Part shown: one piece after another, positions 41,211-49,546 of the stretch
Layout of the letters: every line of letters begins with the position of its first letter
Numbering within the stretch: position 1 is the first letter of the stretch
From: Shewanella xiamenensis
Lineage (GTDB): Bacteria > Pseudomonadota > Gammaproteobacteria > Enterobacterales > Shewanellaceae
Length of the DNA stretch: 64,000 nt
Direction of reading: 5' to 3'
Assembly (NCBI RefSeq): GCF_014647135.1
Contig: NZ_BMOP01000002.1
Span: 1-64,000, forward strand
Translations under genes and position numbers: made by a program
Notes under the pieces: generated by a model
What the model was told of the DNA's origin: nothing
What the model saw: only the letters and a program-made list of their open reading frames with translations
Databases searched by the model: none

Positions 41211-42998
41211 CTACGGCCTTACCAACTGACTGGTAATATTGGTGGCGCGTTTATCGGAGGCTAAAGCGTCCTCATAACAGAATACACTGTTACGACCATT
41301 CGATTTTGCGGCATACAGTGCCATATCGGCACGGTGTAGTAGAGGGTCTAGGCTTAAGTCTTCTGTTGTCATACCGCTAACCCCAAAGCTCGCGGTGATA
41401 GTAAATTTATGCCCCGACAGATGCGTATCAATGGCTTCAATTCGGCTTCGGCATTGTTCGGCAACTTCCATCCCCTTAGATTCACTGGCGTAAGGCAAGA
41501 ATAGTGCAAATTCCTCACCGCCAATCCGGGCAAACACATCACCATTGCGCACATGGGGTTTTAATACTTCCACGACTTTTTTCAGCGCCCAGTCACCCGT
41601 ACCATGGCCGTAGGAATCATTAATCCGTTTAAAATGATCTAAGTCGAATAAAATCACGCAAAAATCGCCCCCTCGGGCAGCGGCTTGCACAAACAGATTT
41701 TCACCCAGGTCTTGCCCTGCACCACGGTTAAGCACGCCCGTCAAAGCATCCATTCTGGCCATACGCATAAAACGCCGTTTTTGCAAATTGCCCACGACTA
41801 ACAAAATCGCGAGGAAAAACAGCCCGCCCACTAATATCGTGATAAACATCAGCATATTAGTGTACTCGCGCTCTTTTACCGTTTGCTGAGCGATGTAAAG
41901 TTCGCGCTCTTTGTTTAGCAAGTTGATTTCACGCGTTTGCTCATCAGCATTAAACTTAGCCGCTTGATAAGCAAGGGTTTTCATCTTCGACTCATCAAAA
42001 ATCAGTTGATTATAATGTTGCTCTTTTCTGGAGTATTCATAGGCTTGCTCAAATTGCTGTTTTTGAGCATAAATCTTAGCGAGTACACCTGATGCACCGT
42101 GCTTAAGCTCTGTATTGCTAGAATCATCTAAAAGATTCATCACATATTGAGCATGTAACTCAGCTTTCGTAAAATCTTGCAACAATAAATAAGCTTCACT
42201 GAGCAACTCATGTACGCTATTAATCTCCAGCTCAAAATTAAATGATTCATACCCCTTTAGAGAATCTAGTAAGTAAGAGATAGCAGACTGTGGCTCATTC
42301 AATCTAAGACTCGATTCTCCCATACCTTTTAATGCAATATTCGCAATTAGTGGGTAACCACTGGATTCACAATAACTACGAGTAGACTTAAATTCATCAA
42401 ATGCTTGCGAATACGATGCTATCTCTAATTGGTGTACAGATAGATAAAGCTTGGCTCCACAAATATCCTTAACATCACTTTGGGAGGCAAGCGCAAGCGC
42501 TTTAGTGGCATATGTAGCAACCTCCTCTGAGATCCCCATAGCCGAATACAAGCTCGCTAAACGTAAATAAGAGGCACGCTTAAGATTTATGTCCTCGATT
42601 CGTTCGATTAAACTTAGACTCTTTCCCATTGCAATAAATGCATCATTGAAATGACGAAGAGCAATATAGGCTGTTGCCTCATAACTATATGCAGAAAATA
42701 GCATTTCCGAGTCTTTGAGTAAGGCTTCTGCTTGGCCCAATAACTCAATAGCAGTTTGATATTGCCCTGAGTAAATAGAAGCAGCGCCTTTAAAGAGCAA
42801 AACTCGTCCCTGCTGCAAGCGAGACATAGAACCAAACTCAGACTCAACGTCCTTGAGTAGGTTAATAGCAGCTGGTAAATCAGAATGTTGTAATGTTTCA
42901 ATCTTAGTCAGTGTTTCATCATAATTTATAGGTGCAGCAATCAAGCGCATACAGAATATGCACAAGATTACCGACATGAAAACACTAAAAAACTTCAA
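41211..42998 (-). CDS. TPR-containing periplasmic-sensor GGDEF diguanylate cyclase
   Basis: 595 residues if the TTG at 42998 is used; an ATG at 42977 would remove seven residues and weaken the signal peptide's positive end. Signal (about 1-22), then a periplasmic helical TPR-like region (~25-350), a coiled-coil (~345-375), one membrane span (MLMFITILVGGLFFLAILLVVG, ~385-406) and a cytoplasmic GGDEF domain with intact RIGGEEF and DALTGVLNRGAGQD. It should synthesise cyclic-di-GMP in response to a periplasmic signal. The TTG is directly next to the sonA stop with no spacer, so translation is probably coupled to the borosin precursor gene. Its signal and target are unknown. Confidence 0.88.
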   Translation of the reverse strand: MKFFSVFMSVILCIFCMRLIAAPINYDETLTKIETLQHSDLPAAINLLKDVESEFGSMSRLQQGRVLLFKGAASIYSGQYQTAIELLGQAEALLKDSEMLFSAYSYEATAYIALRHFNDAFIAMGKSLSLIERIEDINLKRASYLRLASLYSAMGISEEVATYATKALALASQSDVKDICGAKLYLSVHQLEIASYSQAFDEFKSTRSYCESSGYPLIANIALKGMGESSLRLNEPQSAISYLLDSLKGYESFNFELEINSVHELLSEAYLLLQDFTKAELHAQYVMNLLDDSSNTELKHGASGVLAKIYAQKQQFEQAYEYSRKEQHYNQLIFDESKMKTLAYQAAKFNADEQTREINLLNKERELYIAQQTVKEREYTNMLMFITILVGGLFFLAILLVVGNLQKRRFMRMARMDALTGVLNRGAGQDLGENLFVQAAARGGDFCVILFDLDHFKRINDSYGHGTGDWALKKVVEVLKPHVRNGDVFARIGGEEFALFLPYASESKGMEVAEQCRSRIEAIDTHLSGHKFTITASFGVSGMTTEDLSLDPLLHRADMALYAAKSNGRNSVFCYEDALASDKRATNITSQLVRP

Positions 42999-43214
42999 TT
43001 AATCACCAATACCGCATGAAATAATAAGGTAGGATTGATAGTTACTATCGCCACTTAACGTTTTGAGCTTTTCCATATCCCCAGTCATTACAGCGTTAAT
43101 TTCTTCATCAGTTAATCCGTGGGCACGCATCACCGCCTCGGGATTCTGTTTATAGTCTTCCATTAACTGTGCATCTTGGCCTAACAGGGTAAAAAAATCC
43201 GATAATGCAAACAT
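42999..43214 (-). CDS. sonA: Split borosin precursor peptide (SonA-like)
   Basis: 71 residues. The N-terminal ~55 residues are helical (MFALSDFFTLLGQDAQLMED...HGLTDEEINAVMTGDMEKL), matching the borosin binding domain of S. oneidensis SonA as I remember it. The C-terminal tail YLIISCGIGD is the core region where the partner enzyme N-methylates backbone amides. Strong site AAGGAG before the ATG. It lies between the methyltransferase gene and a GGDEF gene. The family is also related to LigA-like/Nif11-like small folds, so the annotation rests on the neighbour. The cysteine at position 67 within the core is worth comparing with other alleles. Confidence 0.85.
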   Translation of the reverse strand: MFALSDFFTLLGQDAQLMEDYKQNPEAVMRAHGLTDEEINAVMTGDMEKLKTLSGDSNYQSYLIISCGIGD

Positions 43215-43258
43215 GTTTTCTCCTTATTGTTAATAATGACTCAATATCACACTCCAAT

Positions 43259-44050
43259 TTAGCCCAAATCTTCGGGACCGATCCCTAACTTAGCCAAAAT
43301 AGCATAGTTGTACTCCAGCTTTTTTGCTGGCGGAATTAACAACGTACTAATCGGTGTTAAGTGTGCTTGGGGTAAATTCGCTAAAGGTAAACGCTCGATA
43401 CGCGGGGCTTGGATTGGCAAATTAGCCGCTTCGTAGATGACCACCTCATGCTCGAGCGGGTACCATTGATTTAACTGCTCCACGAGGATCTGCAACCTAT
43501 CACTCGAGGTATGAAATTGGGTTAAGGTATGTTCGCCCGCAATCGCGATTTGCCAGAGTAATAAGTGGGTGGTGGGATCCGGCACATGGTTGAAAAACAT
43601 AAACTGGCTAGCTTCAAAGCTTTGATGCCCGGAGTTGCCAGGGTCAATCCCTAAGTCGGCCCACAGGCAAGCTTCGGCCGAAATCCCCGGCTCCATCTTG
43701 GCTGAAAACCCTTCTGCCTTGGCGCGAGTGATAGCCATATGGGATACACAGGCAAACACGCCCGGATGACCATAGAGTGCACACACGGTTTTTTTACCCG
43801 CTCTCACCGCATCTAGAATGGCATTGACCATTTGCTCGTAGGTGTCTCGGCGATTTTTAACTTCACCATTTTGCGCATAAAACGGCTGCAAATTGATGAC
43901 ATTGGGATTGAGCTTCGTCAGCCAACGCTGCGAAAAACCGTCGGGTAAGAGTGAAAATACAATATCGGCATGTTCAATATAGCTGCGGCTTAATATGCTA
44001 ATTTGCCCCGCGAGCTGTAACCCCGTACCCACACAAACGAGTGATCCCAA
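43259..44050 (-). CDS. sonM: Split borosin alpha-N-methyltransferase (SonM-like)
   Basis: 263 residues. A tetrapyrrole-methylase (TP_methylase) fold: opening GSLVCVGTGLQLAGQIS, the SAM-binding segment ALYGHPGVFACVSHMAI and GISAEACLWADLGIDPG. In the borosin class this fold methylates backbone amides of a peptide, here the separately encoded SonA-like precursor starting 44 bases downstream. The initiation codon is TTG (44050), supported by TAGGAGA seven bases ahead; no ATG lies near. In S. oneidensis the homologous SonM-SonA pair was shown to be a split borosin, iterating on two residues. No protease or transporter gene is adjacent. Confidence 0.9.
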   Translation of the reverse strand: MGSLVCVGTGLQLAGQISILSRSYIEHADIVFSLLPDGFSQRWLTKLNPNVINLQPFYAQNGEVKNRRDTYEQMVNAILDAVRAGKKTVCALYGHPGVFACVSHMAITRAKAEGFSAKMEPGISAEACLWADLGIDPGNSGHQSFEASQFMFFNHVPDPTTHLLLWQIAIAGEHTLTQFHTSSDRLQILVEQLNQWYPLEHEVVIYEAANLPIQAPRIERLPLANLPQAHLTPISTLLIPPAKKLEYNYAILAKLGIGPEDLG

Positions 44051-44456
44051 TGGTCTCTCCTAAAAAGGCGATCTCGGCGGATTAATACATAAATTCAAGC
44101 GCTGAAATAACGCTCTCTAAAACCAATATCATCGCTGAAATCATCAACACAAAAAACCTTCACAACTCTACCCATCTTTAGTTAACAATGCCACAACACA
44201 ATACTCTATTTGGTAAAATTTTCTGACCTAATTACCGCCCTACACGGTACATATAAAATAAAAAGCGATACAGGTAACAATCACCGTAAATCAGCGCCCA
44301 TTATAAAAATCTTCACACACAGCGAACTAAAGCCAACCGCTTAGGTCGAAAACTCACACAATTGCAACGATAAGCGCCGCAACGCCCAATTACCCTTGTC
44401 ATAAGGGGGAGTGCTTGGGTATGATGGCCGCCAGATTTTCAGAAGTAGCGCATACA
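44051..44456. other. Divergent intergenic region sonM // bamE
   Basis: 406 bases, AT-rich, with no gene. It should hold the promoter of the borosin-GGDEF operon (minus strand) and that of bamE (plus strand). I see no recognisable operator. Confidence 0.4.
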
Positions 44457-44948
44457 ATGATCAATAAAAAGCAAAGTCTTACCCTGCTGAGTGCCATTGC
44501 GCTCTCAGTTTCGCTCAGTGCCTGTAGCGTGTTTGATTGGCTGATCTATAAGCCCGATATTCCGCAAGGCAACTACATGGAGCCGCAACAGGTTGAAAAG
44601 TTGCGTATCGACATGACCAAAGAGCAGGCCGAATACATTCTTGGTCGCCCAGTATTGCGCGACAGCTTTGCCGATGACACTTGGTATTATGTGTACCACT
44701 ATAAGAGTGGCCGTGATGCGAGCATTACCCACAAAGAACTGATCCTGCACTTTACGGGTAACAAATTAAGCTTAGTGAAGGGCGACTATGAATTAAGCCC
44801 AGAGTTTAATACGCCGCTTGAGCAAAGTAAGTTGCCGATGGTAAACACCGCAGAATCTGCGCCACAGGTGCCAGCACAGCGCCCTGACGAAAAGCCATTA
44901 GTGAAAGAAAACCAAACCGAAGCGCAAGTTCAAAAGCCAATCAAGTAA
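44457..44948 (+). CDS. bamE: Outer-membrane protein assembly factor BamE (SmpA)
   Basis: 163 residues from the ATG at 44457; the frame opens 14 codons earlier but the lipoprotein signal starts here (MINKKQSLTLLSAIALSVSLSAC, lipobox LSAC). BamE motifs: YKPDIPQGNYMEPQQVEKLRIDMTKEQAEYILGRPVLRD, then DTWYYVYHYKSG. Part of the BAM complex inserting beta-barrel proteins into the outer membrane. The C-terminal ~55 residues are a Pro/Gln/Glu-rich tail absent from E. coli BamE (113 aa). Location opposite rnfH-ratA next to smpB is the conserved gammaproteobacterial arrangement. Confidence 0.93.
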   Translation: MINKKQSLTLLSAIALSVSLSACSVFDWLIYKPDIPQGNYMEPQQVEKLRIDMTKEQAEYILGRPVLRDSFADDTWYYVYHYKSGRDASITHKELILHFTGNKLSLVKGDYELSPEFNTPLEQSKLPMVNTAESAPQVPAQRPDEKPLVKENQTEAQVQKPIK

Positions 44949-44979
44949 GCACACTGGTTTAACACTTGCCTTAAAAACA

Positions 44980-45004
44980 AAAAGCGCCCATGGCGCTTTT
45001 TTTG
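44980..45004. terminator. Rho-independent terminator between bamE and rnfH
   Basis: The stem AAAAGCGCC / GGCGCTTTT has a 3-base loop followed by TTTTG; the A-tract on the other side lets it act for the convergent rnfH transcript. Confidence 0.88.
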
Positions 45005-45025
45005 TGTGCTGGTGTTGCAGACAGA

Positions 45026-45361
45026 TTAAGACACCCGTCCACCGGTCACTTTATTGGCACGACCTTCATCCTTGGCCTTATCGGCACGGCGACGGCGCAC
45101 ATCCTTAGGATCGGCAATCAACGGGCGATAAATCTCCACTCGCTGCCCAGGTAAAATCACTTGGTCATGCTTAATCACATTGCTAAACACCCCAAGCTTA
45201 ACCGTTTCTAAATCAATCTCAGGGAAAAAACTCACCATATTGCTCTGACGCACTATGTCAATCGCGCTCGTGCCGGGCAATACGCTAACCGAAATCACCT
45301 TCTGCTGAGTCGGCAGCGCATAAATAACATCGACGACGAACTTATCTGCTTCATTTGTCAC
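45026..45361 (-). CDS. rnfH: RnfH/RatB family ubiquitin-like protein
   Basis: 111 residues. The family pattern is present: VDVIYALPTQQKVISVSVLPGTSAIDIVRQS near the N-terminus, GVFSNVIKHDQVILPGQRVEIYRPLIADPKDVRRRRADKAK towards the end. The fold is ubiquitin-like; the molecular role is unsettled. The start is GTG at 45361 (AAGGTAATTTACA ahead) and overlaps the end of ratA by 11 bases, so they are cotranslated. Adjacent to ratA as in most gammaproteobacteria. Confidence 0.9.
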   Translation of the reverse strand: MTNEADKFVVDVIYALPTQQKVISVSVLPGTSAIDIVRQSNMVSFFPEIDLETVKLGVFSNVIKHDQVILPGQRVEIYRPLIADPKDVRRRRADKAKDEGRANKVTGGRVS

Positions 45362-45788
45362 TGTAAATTACCTTAGCGCGGCTGGTAAATGCCGTCACCA
45401 TTGACACCATAAGATCATTAAACACTTTACCAAAAGCCATATCGACCAATGAGCTGGAAAACTCGAAATTTAAATCGAACTCCACCTTACAGGCATCTTC
45501 AGTCAACTCGGTAAAACGCCACTGGCCGAATAAGTGTTTAAAAGGCCCATTTTCAAGTCTTAACTCGATACTCTTTCCCGGCACCACCTGATTGCGCGTG
45601 GTAAAGGTCTTACGGATCCCCGCCTTACTCACATCGACCGAGGCCACCATGGTTTTACCATCAAACTCAAGCACTTTACCGCCAACACAACCGGGTAAAA
45701 ACTCTTTGTACGACTCAACATCATTGACTAAATCATACATTTGCATCGCACTAAAACGAACTAACACACTTCGAGAAATCTGCGGCAT
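45351..45788 (-). CDS. ratA: RatA, START/COQ10-type polyketide cyclase-like protein
   Basis: 145 residues from the ATG at 45788. A coenzyme Q-binding/START-like fold (Polyketide_cyc2): PQISRSVLVRFSAMQMYDLVNDVESYKEFLPGC, FTTRNQV, and the C-terminal helix FGKVFNDLMVSMVTAFTSRAKVIY. E. coli RatA was described as binding 50S ribosomal subunits, while the yeast relative Coq10 binds quinone; the true role is debated. Divergent from smpB, as in many relatives. Confidence 0.92.
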   Translation of the reverse strand: MPQISRSVLVRFSAMQMYDLVNDVESYKEFLPGCVGGKVLEFDGKTMVASVDVSKAGIRKTFTTRNQVVPGKSIELRLENGPFKHLFGQWRFTELTEDACKVEFDLNFEFSSSLVDMAFGKVFNDLMVSMVTAFTSRAKVIYSDK

Positions 45789-46042
45789 AGGGCTTGGCAC
45801 TCTCAATCTAAGGAAACACGCTGTCTCAAGTGAACTCCGCGCGCCCTAATCTCTAGGGAAGCTAACAAAATTGGTTTGGATTCTACCACGATACTTAAAA
45901 AACGCACCCCTCACACATCCCTCTGATGACACAGCAAAAACCGTATAAAAAACCAGCAACAAACTAATGAGGGCTTGAAATAGCTCAAATAAACCCTTAT
46001 ATCCATTTCAAATTGATTCACCGTGCGTATAATGGCGCCACT

Positions 46043-46534
46043 ATGGTAAAGAAAAACTCAAAAAAAGCCGCGCCTGCGACAATCGCACGTAATAAGCGCG
46101 CAACCTTCGAATACCGTTTCGAAGAAAAAATGGAAGCCGGCCTGTCCCTCATGGGATGGGAAGTGAAGTCTATCCGCATGGGCAAAGTGAACCTATCGGA
46201 CTGCTACGTCTTCTTAAAAAATGGCGAAGCCTTTATGCACGGCTGTACCATTATTCCGCTAAACACCGCTTCAACCCATGTGGTGTGCGATCCTATACGA
46301 CTCAAAAAATTACTGTTAAGTCGTAAAGAGTTGGACAAATTAGCAGGTTTAGTGGAACGCCAAGGCTACTCGATTATCCCTATCTCCATGTACTGGCGTA
46401 AAGGGGCTTGGGTCAAAGTGGAAATCGGCCTAGGTAAAGGTAAAAAAGATCACGACAAGCGTGAAGATACTAAAGCGCGCGAATGGGAAGTCGAAAAAGC
46501 CCGCGTAATGAAAAAGGAAAAAACGCGCGGATAA
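46043..46534 (+). CDS. smpB: SsrA-binding protein SmpB
   Basis: 163 residues from the ATG at 46043. SmpB signature motifs: [44 protein letters not shown], then [33 protein letters not shown] and the basic C-terminal tail ([12 protein letters not shown]) that fits the empty ribosomal A site. It delivers tmRNA to stalled ribosomes. It lies 72 bases upstream of ssrA, its RNA partner. Confidence 0.97.
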
Positions 46535-46590
46535 TGAACAAACGATTGAACTTGCAGCAAATGATACTAGGTTATCTTTACGCTACGAGT

Positions 46591-46596
46591 TACAAT
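46591..46596 (+). promoter_or_regulatory. Likely -10 box of ssrA
   Basis: TACAAT ends 10 bases before the first base of the tmRNA. The -35 region is weak, so this is a suggestion from position. Confidence 0.5.
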
Positions 46597-46606
46597 CAAC
46601 TTTCTT

Positions 46607-46961
46607 GGGGGCGATTCTGGATTCGACAGGATTCACGAAACCCTGGGAGCATGCCGAGGGGCGGTTGGCCTCGTTAAAAGCCGCAAAGTTATAGTTGCAA
46701 ACGACGATAACTACGCTCTAGCCGCTTAATGCCGCTAGCCATCTACCACACGCTTCGCACATGGGCAGTGGATTTGATGGTCATCTCACATCGTGCTAGC
46801 GAGGGAACCCTGTCCGGGGGTGAACCGCGAAACAGTACCGGACTCACCGTTTGGGATCCTGTCTTTCGGAGTTCAAACGGTTAAACAATAGAAAGACTAA
46901 GCATGTAGCGCCTTGGATGTAGGTTTTCTGGACGCGGGTTCAAGTCCCGCCGCCTCCACCA
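46607..46961 (+). ncRNA. ssrA: Transfer-messenger RNA (tmRNA)
   Basis: 355 bases. The 5' end GGGGGCGATTCTGGATTCGACAG and the 3' end GGTTCAAGTCCCGCCGCCTCCACCA pair to form the tRNA-Ala-like acceptor and T arm; CCA is encoded. The GCATGCCGAGGGGCGG core matches other gammaproteobacteria. The tag reading frame is 46697-46729: resume codon GCA, giving ANDDNYALAA and TAA. It rescues stalled ribosomes together with SmpB. Its terminator lies inside the 46-bp repeat that borders the island. Confidence 0.97.
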
Positions 46962-47004
46962 AATATAAGAACGAAGACGTCTCAGGACGTCTTTTTTCTT
47001 GCCT
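46959..47004 (+). repeat. Left attachment repeat (attL)
   Basis: 46 bases identical to 63919-63964, starting at the CC of the tmRNA CCA end and running through the ssrA terminator. A further 26 bases match with five differences. Confidence 0.85.
46974..46997 (+). terminator. Rho-independent terminator of ssrA
   Basis: AAGACGTC / GACGTCTT with loop TCAG is followed by TTTTCTT. The same sequence is duplicated at 63934-63957 at the other end of the island. Confidence 0.9.
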
Positions 47005-47074
47005 AGAACAAAGTAAAATCAACAGCTTACAATCCGTTACTATCCATAAACGTCCATTAACTGCCATATACTCT

Positions 47075-47124
47075 GGTATTCCAAATGGTATTCCAAGCGA
47101 AATGTCGCTATTATTTGGAATACC
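47075..47124. repeat. Integrase-promoter repeats (possible arm-type or operator sites)
   Basis: GGTATTCCAA occurs at 47075-47084 and 47087-47096, and its inverse complement TTGGAATACC at 47115-47124, 21 bases before the integrase start codon. Such repeated motifs next to P4-type integrase genes are typical of integrase arm sites or autoregulation; here it is inference. Confidence 0.55.
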
Positions 47125-47145
47125 AAAACGGTTTGGAGATAGTTT

Positions 47146-48390
47146 ATGTGTGCCAGAGCGACTCGTCTTAGTGATAAGGAAATCAAATCAATCAAGCCCG
47201 ATGACAAGGATAAGGTCTTATCGGATGGGGACGGACTGCAACTCAGAGTCAGATGTAATGGGTCTAAACTCTGGAACTTTAACTATCGTCATCCCACTAC
47301 CAAAGCGCGTATCAATATTGGATTAGGTACTTACCCAGAAATATCTTTAGCTCAAGCACGGCAATTGACTCTCGAAAATCGAGCATTGGTTGCTCAAGGA
47401 ATTGATCCCAAAGAACACAGAAGCCAAAAGCGATTAGAAGAACAAAGTGTCACCGAACATACCTTGTTTAATGTTGCATCTCAGTGGATTGAGACCAAAA
47501 AACATAGTGTGACAGCTGATTACGCAACAGATATATGGCGCTCATTTGAGCGTCACGTATTCCCCAAACTCAAAGATATGCCCATATCAAAAATCACATC
47601 ACCGATGATTATTGAGCTTTTTCGCCCTATTGAGGCTTCAGGCAGTTTGGAAACAGTGAAAAGGCTCACTCAACGCCTAAATGAAGTCATGGTATTTGCT
47701 GTTAACTGCGGCCTAATTTTTGCCAATCCACTTGTTGGAGTAAAAGCTGGTTTCAAAAAACCGGTAAAAGAAAATATGGCAACCCTAAAACCTGAAGAAT
47801 TACCTGAGCTCATGTTAGCCCTAGCAAATGCCTCTATCAAACGCACTACCCGTTGCCTAATTGAATGGCAATTACACACTATGACTAGACCTTCTGAAGC
47901 CGCTTCAACACGTTGGGATGAGTTTAATTTCGAAGAAAAAATTTGGACTATTCCAGCTGAGAAAATGAAAAAAAGACGAGTTCACACAATCCCACTGACA
48001 GAGCAAATGTTGGCACTTCTTGAGACAATGAAGCCCATTAGTGGACACAGGCCTTATGTCTTCCCTTCAGATCGCAATCCTCTAGAGCACTGCAATAGCC
48101 AAACTGCAAATATGGCCTTAAAGCGTATGGGCTTTGCAAACCGACTTGTCAGTCATGGCTTACGATCTCTAGCCAGTACAACATTAAATGAACAGGGTTT
48201 TGAACCAGATTTGATTGAATCGGCATTAGCACACGTAGACTCAAATCAAGTTAGAACTGCATATAACAGGACAGACTTTTTGGAAAGAAGACGCCCGATG
48301 ATGAGCTGGTGGAGTGGACATATAGAAGAAGCCTCGAAAGGGTCTCTATCTGCATCAAGCTTTAAAGGATTTAAAGTTGTAAATAGCTAA
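47146..48390 (+). CDS. P4-type tyrosine recombinase (island integrase)
   Basis: 414 residues. N-terminal DUF4102-like domain (LSDGDGLQLRVRCNGSKLWNFNYRHP), then a phage-integrase SAM-like core-binding domain, and a catalytic domain with Arg in HTMTRPSEAAS, SHGLRS (H-x-x-R), the later His in LAHVD, and the nucleophile Tyr in RTAYNR. All five catalytic elements are intact, so it should be active. ATG with TTTGGAGAT ahead. It lies 140 bases from the left repeat and should catalyse integration and, with an excisionase, excision. No excisionase gene of AlpA type is recognised nearby. Confidence 0.93.
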   Translation: MCARATRLSDKEIKSIKPDDKDKVLSDGDGLQLRVRCNGSKLWNFNYRHPTTKARINIGLGTYPEISLAQARQLTLENRALVAQGIDPKEHRSQKRLEEQSVTEHTLFNVASQWIETKKHSVTADYATDIWRSFERHVFPKLKDMPISKITSPMIIELFRPIEASGSLETVKRLTQRLNEVMVFAVNCGLIFANPLVGVKAGFKKPVKENMATLKPEELPELMLALANASIKRTTRCLIEWQLHTMTRPSEAASTRWDEFNFEEKIWTIPAEKMKKRRVHTIPLTEQMLALLETMKPISGHRPYVFPSDRNPLEHCNSQTANMALKRMGFANRLVSHGLRSLASTTLNEQGFEPDLIESALAHVDSNQVRTAYNRTDFLERRRPMMSWWSGHIEEASKGSLSASSFKGFKVVNS

Positions 48391-48525
48391 ATAAAAACAC
48401 CGCGAGCTCGGTTAACAAAAACATCAATCGAGCTCATAAATGCTATGAGCATTGCTTACATTAAATAGTATAAAAATATCTTAGCGTTCTAATCTCAAAA
48501 AATAACAAAATTATGACATCAAAAA

Positions 48526-49428
48526 TTATTGAGCATTAACTGATTTAGCAAAACCTAAAATTGTTTGATATAGCTTAAATGTTGATTCATCCTGCATGTG
48601 CTCATAAGTACTGACAAGATGATACGCGGGAGATTTATGTTTTGGCATATATATATCGAATGGCTTAATCAAACGTCCATTAGCCAACTCTTTTGAGACT
48701 AGAATTCGATTCACATAAGCAATACCAGCACCTTGAATTGCAGCTTCTATTGCTTGAATAGAGTTTTGAAAGATAAGTTTACTCTGGCTCGATTTTCGCT
48801 CTACTCCAAAATACTGCATGACAATATCCCATTGAACTAAACGGTTGTTGGTAAAAATCAAAGTATGTTTATCGACAATCTCCTGATTAAAGCTAAGAAC
48901 ATCAGAATTAAAATAATTAGGATGGCATACCGGAATCATTTCTTCATGAAATAAAAAAACTGAGTAGAGATTATCCCAAGAGTCGTAGCCATAACGTATT
49001 GCCAGATCTAAATCACACTTAGAAAATTCAAGGTAATCTAATGTATCAATAAATTCAACACTACGATTAAGCTCTTTTAGCTTGTTATCTACTAACCTTG
49101 GTAGAAGCCAATTCTTTAATAATGATGGAGGTATAGCTATTTTGATTTTTGGCTTACTCCCTTCAATACCCAGGTCAACCGTAGCTTCTTCCATATTTTG
49201 CAAAATCAAAGATATTCTAGAATAATATCTTAAACCACAATAGGTTAGAGTAATCTTCCTACTACCTCTTTCAAATACTTTTTTACCAATAAAATCTTCT
49301 AATGTACTTATCTGATGGCTAATTGCACCAGGCGTAACATTCAGTTCCATTGCGGCAAGTTTAAAACTTTGCAATCTAGCAGCGGCCTCAAAATAAATAA
49401 TCGATTTTATCGGAGGTATAACTCTCAT
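48526..49428 (-). CDS. LysR-family transcriptional regulator
   Basis: 300 residues from the ATG at 49428, which has an ideal AAGGAAATGGC; the frame is open 30 codons upstream but without a site. N-terminal winged helix (IKSIIYFEAAARLQSFKLAAMELNVTPGAISHQISTLEDFIGKKVFERGSRKITLT), of the GcvA-like subgroup, followed by a substrate-binding domain of two lobes. It is divergent from the flavocytochrome gene with 118 bases between starts, the classic arrangement in which a LysR protein controls its neighbour in response to the substrate. The effector is unknown. Confidence 0.9.
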   Translation of the reverse strand: MRVIPPIKSIIYFEAAARLQSFKLAAMELNVTPGAISHQISTLEDFIGKKVFERGSRKITLTYCGLRYYSRISLILQNMEEATVDLGIEGSKPKIKIAIPPSLLKNWLLPRLVDNKLKELNRSVEFIDTLDYLEFSKCDLDLAIRYGYDSWDNLYSVFLFHEEMIPVCHPNYFNSDVLSFNQEIVDKHTLIFTNNRLVQWDIVMQYFGVERKSSQSKLIFQNSIQAIEAAIQGAGIAYVNRILVSKELANGRLIKPFDIYMPKHKSPAYHLVSTYEHMQDESTFKLYQTILGFAKSVNAQ

Positions 49429-49462
49429 GCCATTTCCTTGTGTTAAGTGAATTTTTCTATTC

Positions 49463-49489
49463 TGACAAATTAATTTTTTTGCTTTGTCA
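49463..49489. promoter_or_regulatory. Inverted repeat between the LysR and flavocytochrome genes
   Basis: TGACAAA (49463-49469) and TTTGTCA (49483-49489) form a 7-bp inverted repeat with 13 bases between, centred in the 118-base divergent region. The right arm also supplies TTGTCA as a possible -35 element for the flavocytochrome gene, with AATGAT 17 bases on. A LysR-type operator is plausible. Confidence 0.45.
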
Positions 49490-49546
49490 ACATGCAACTC
49501 TGCAGCAATGATAAACATGAATTAAAACACTAGAGAGGTAAGAGTA

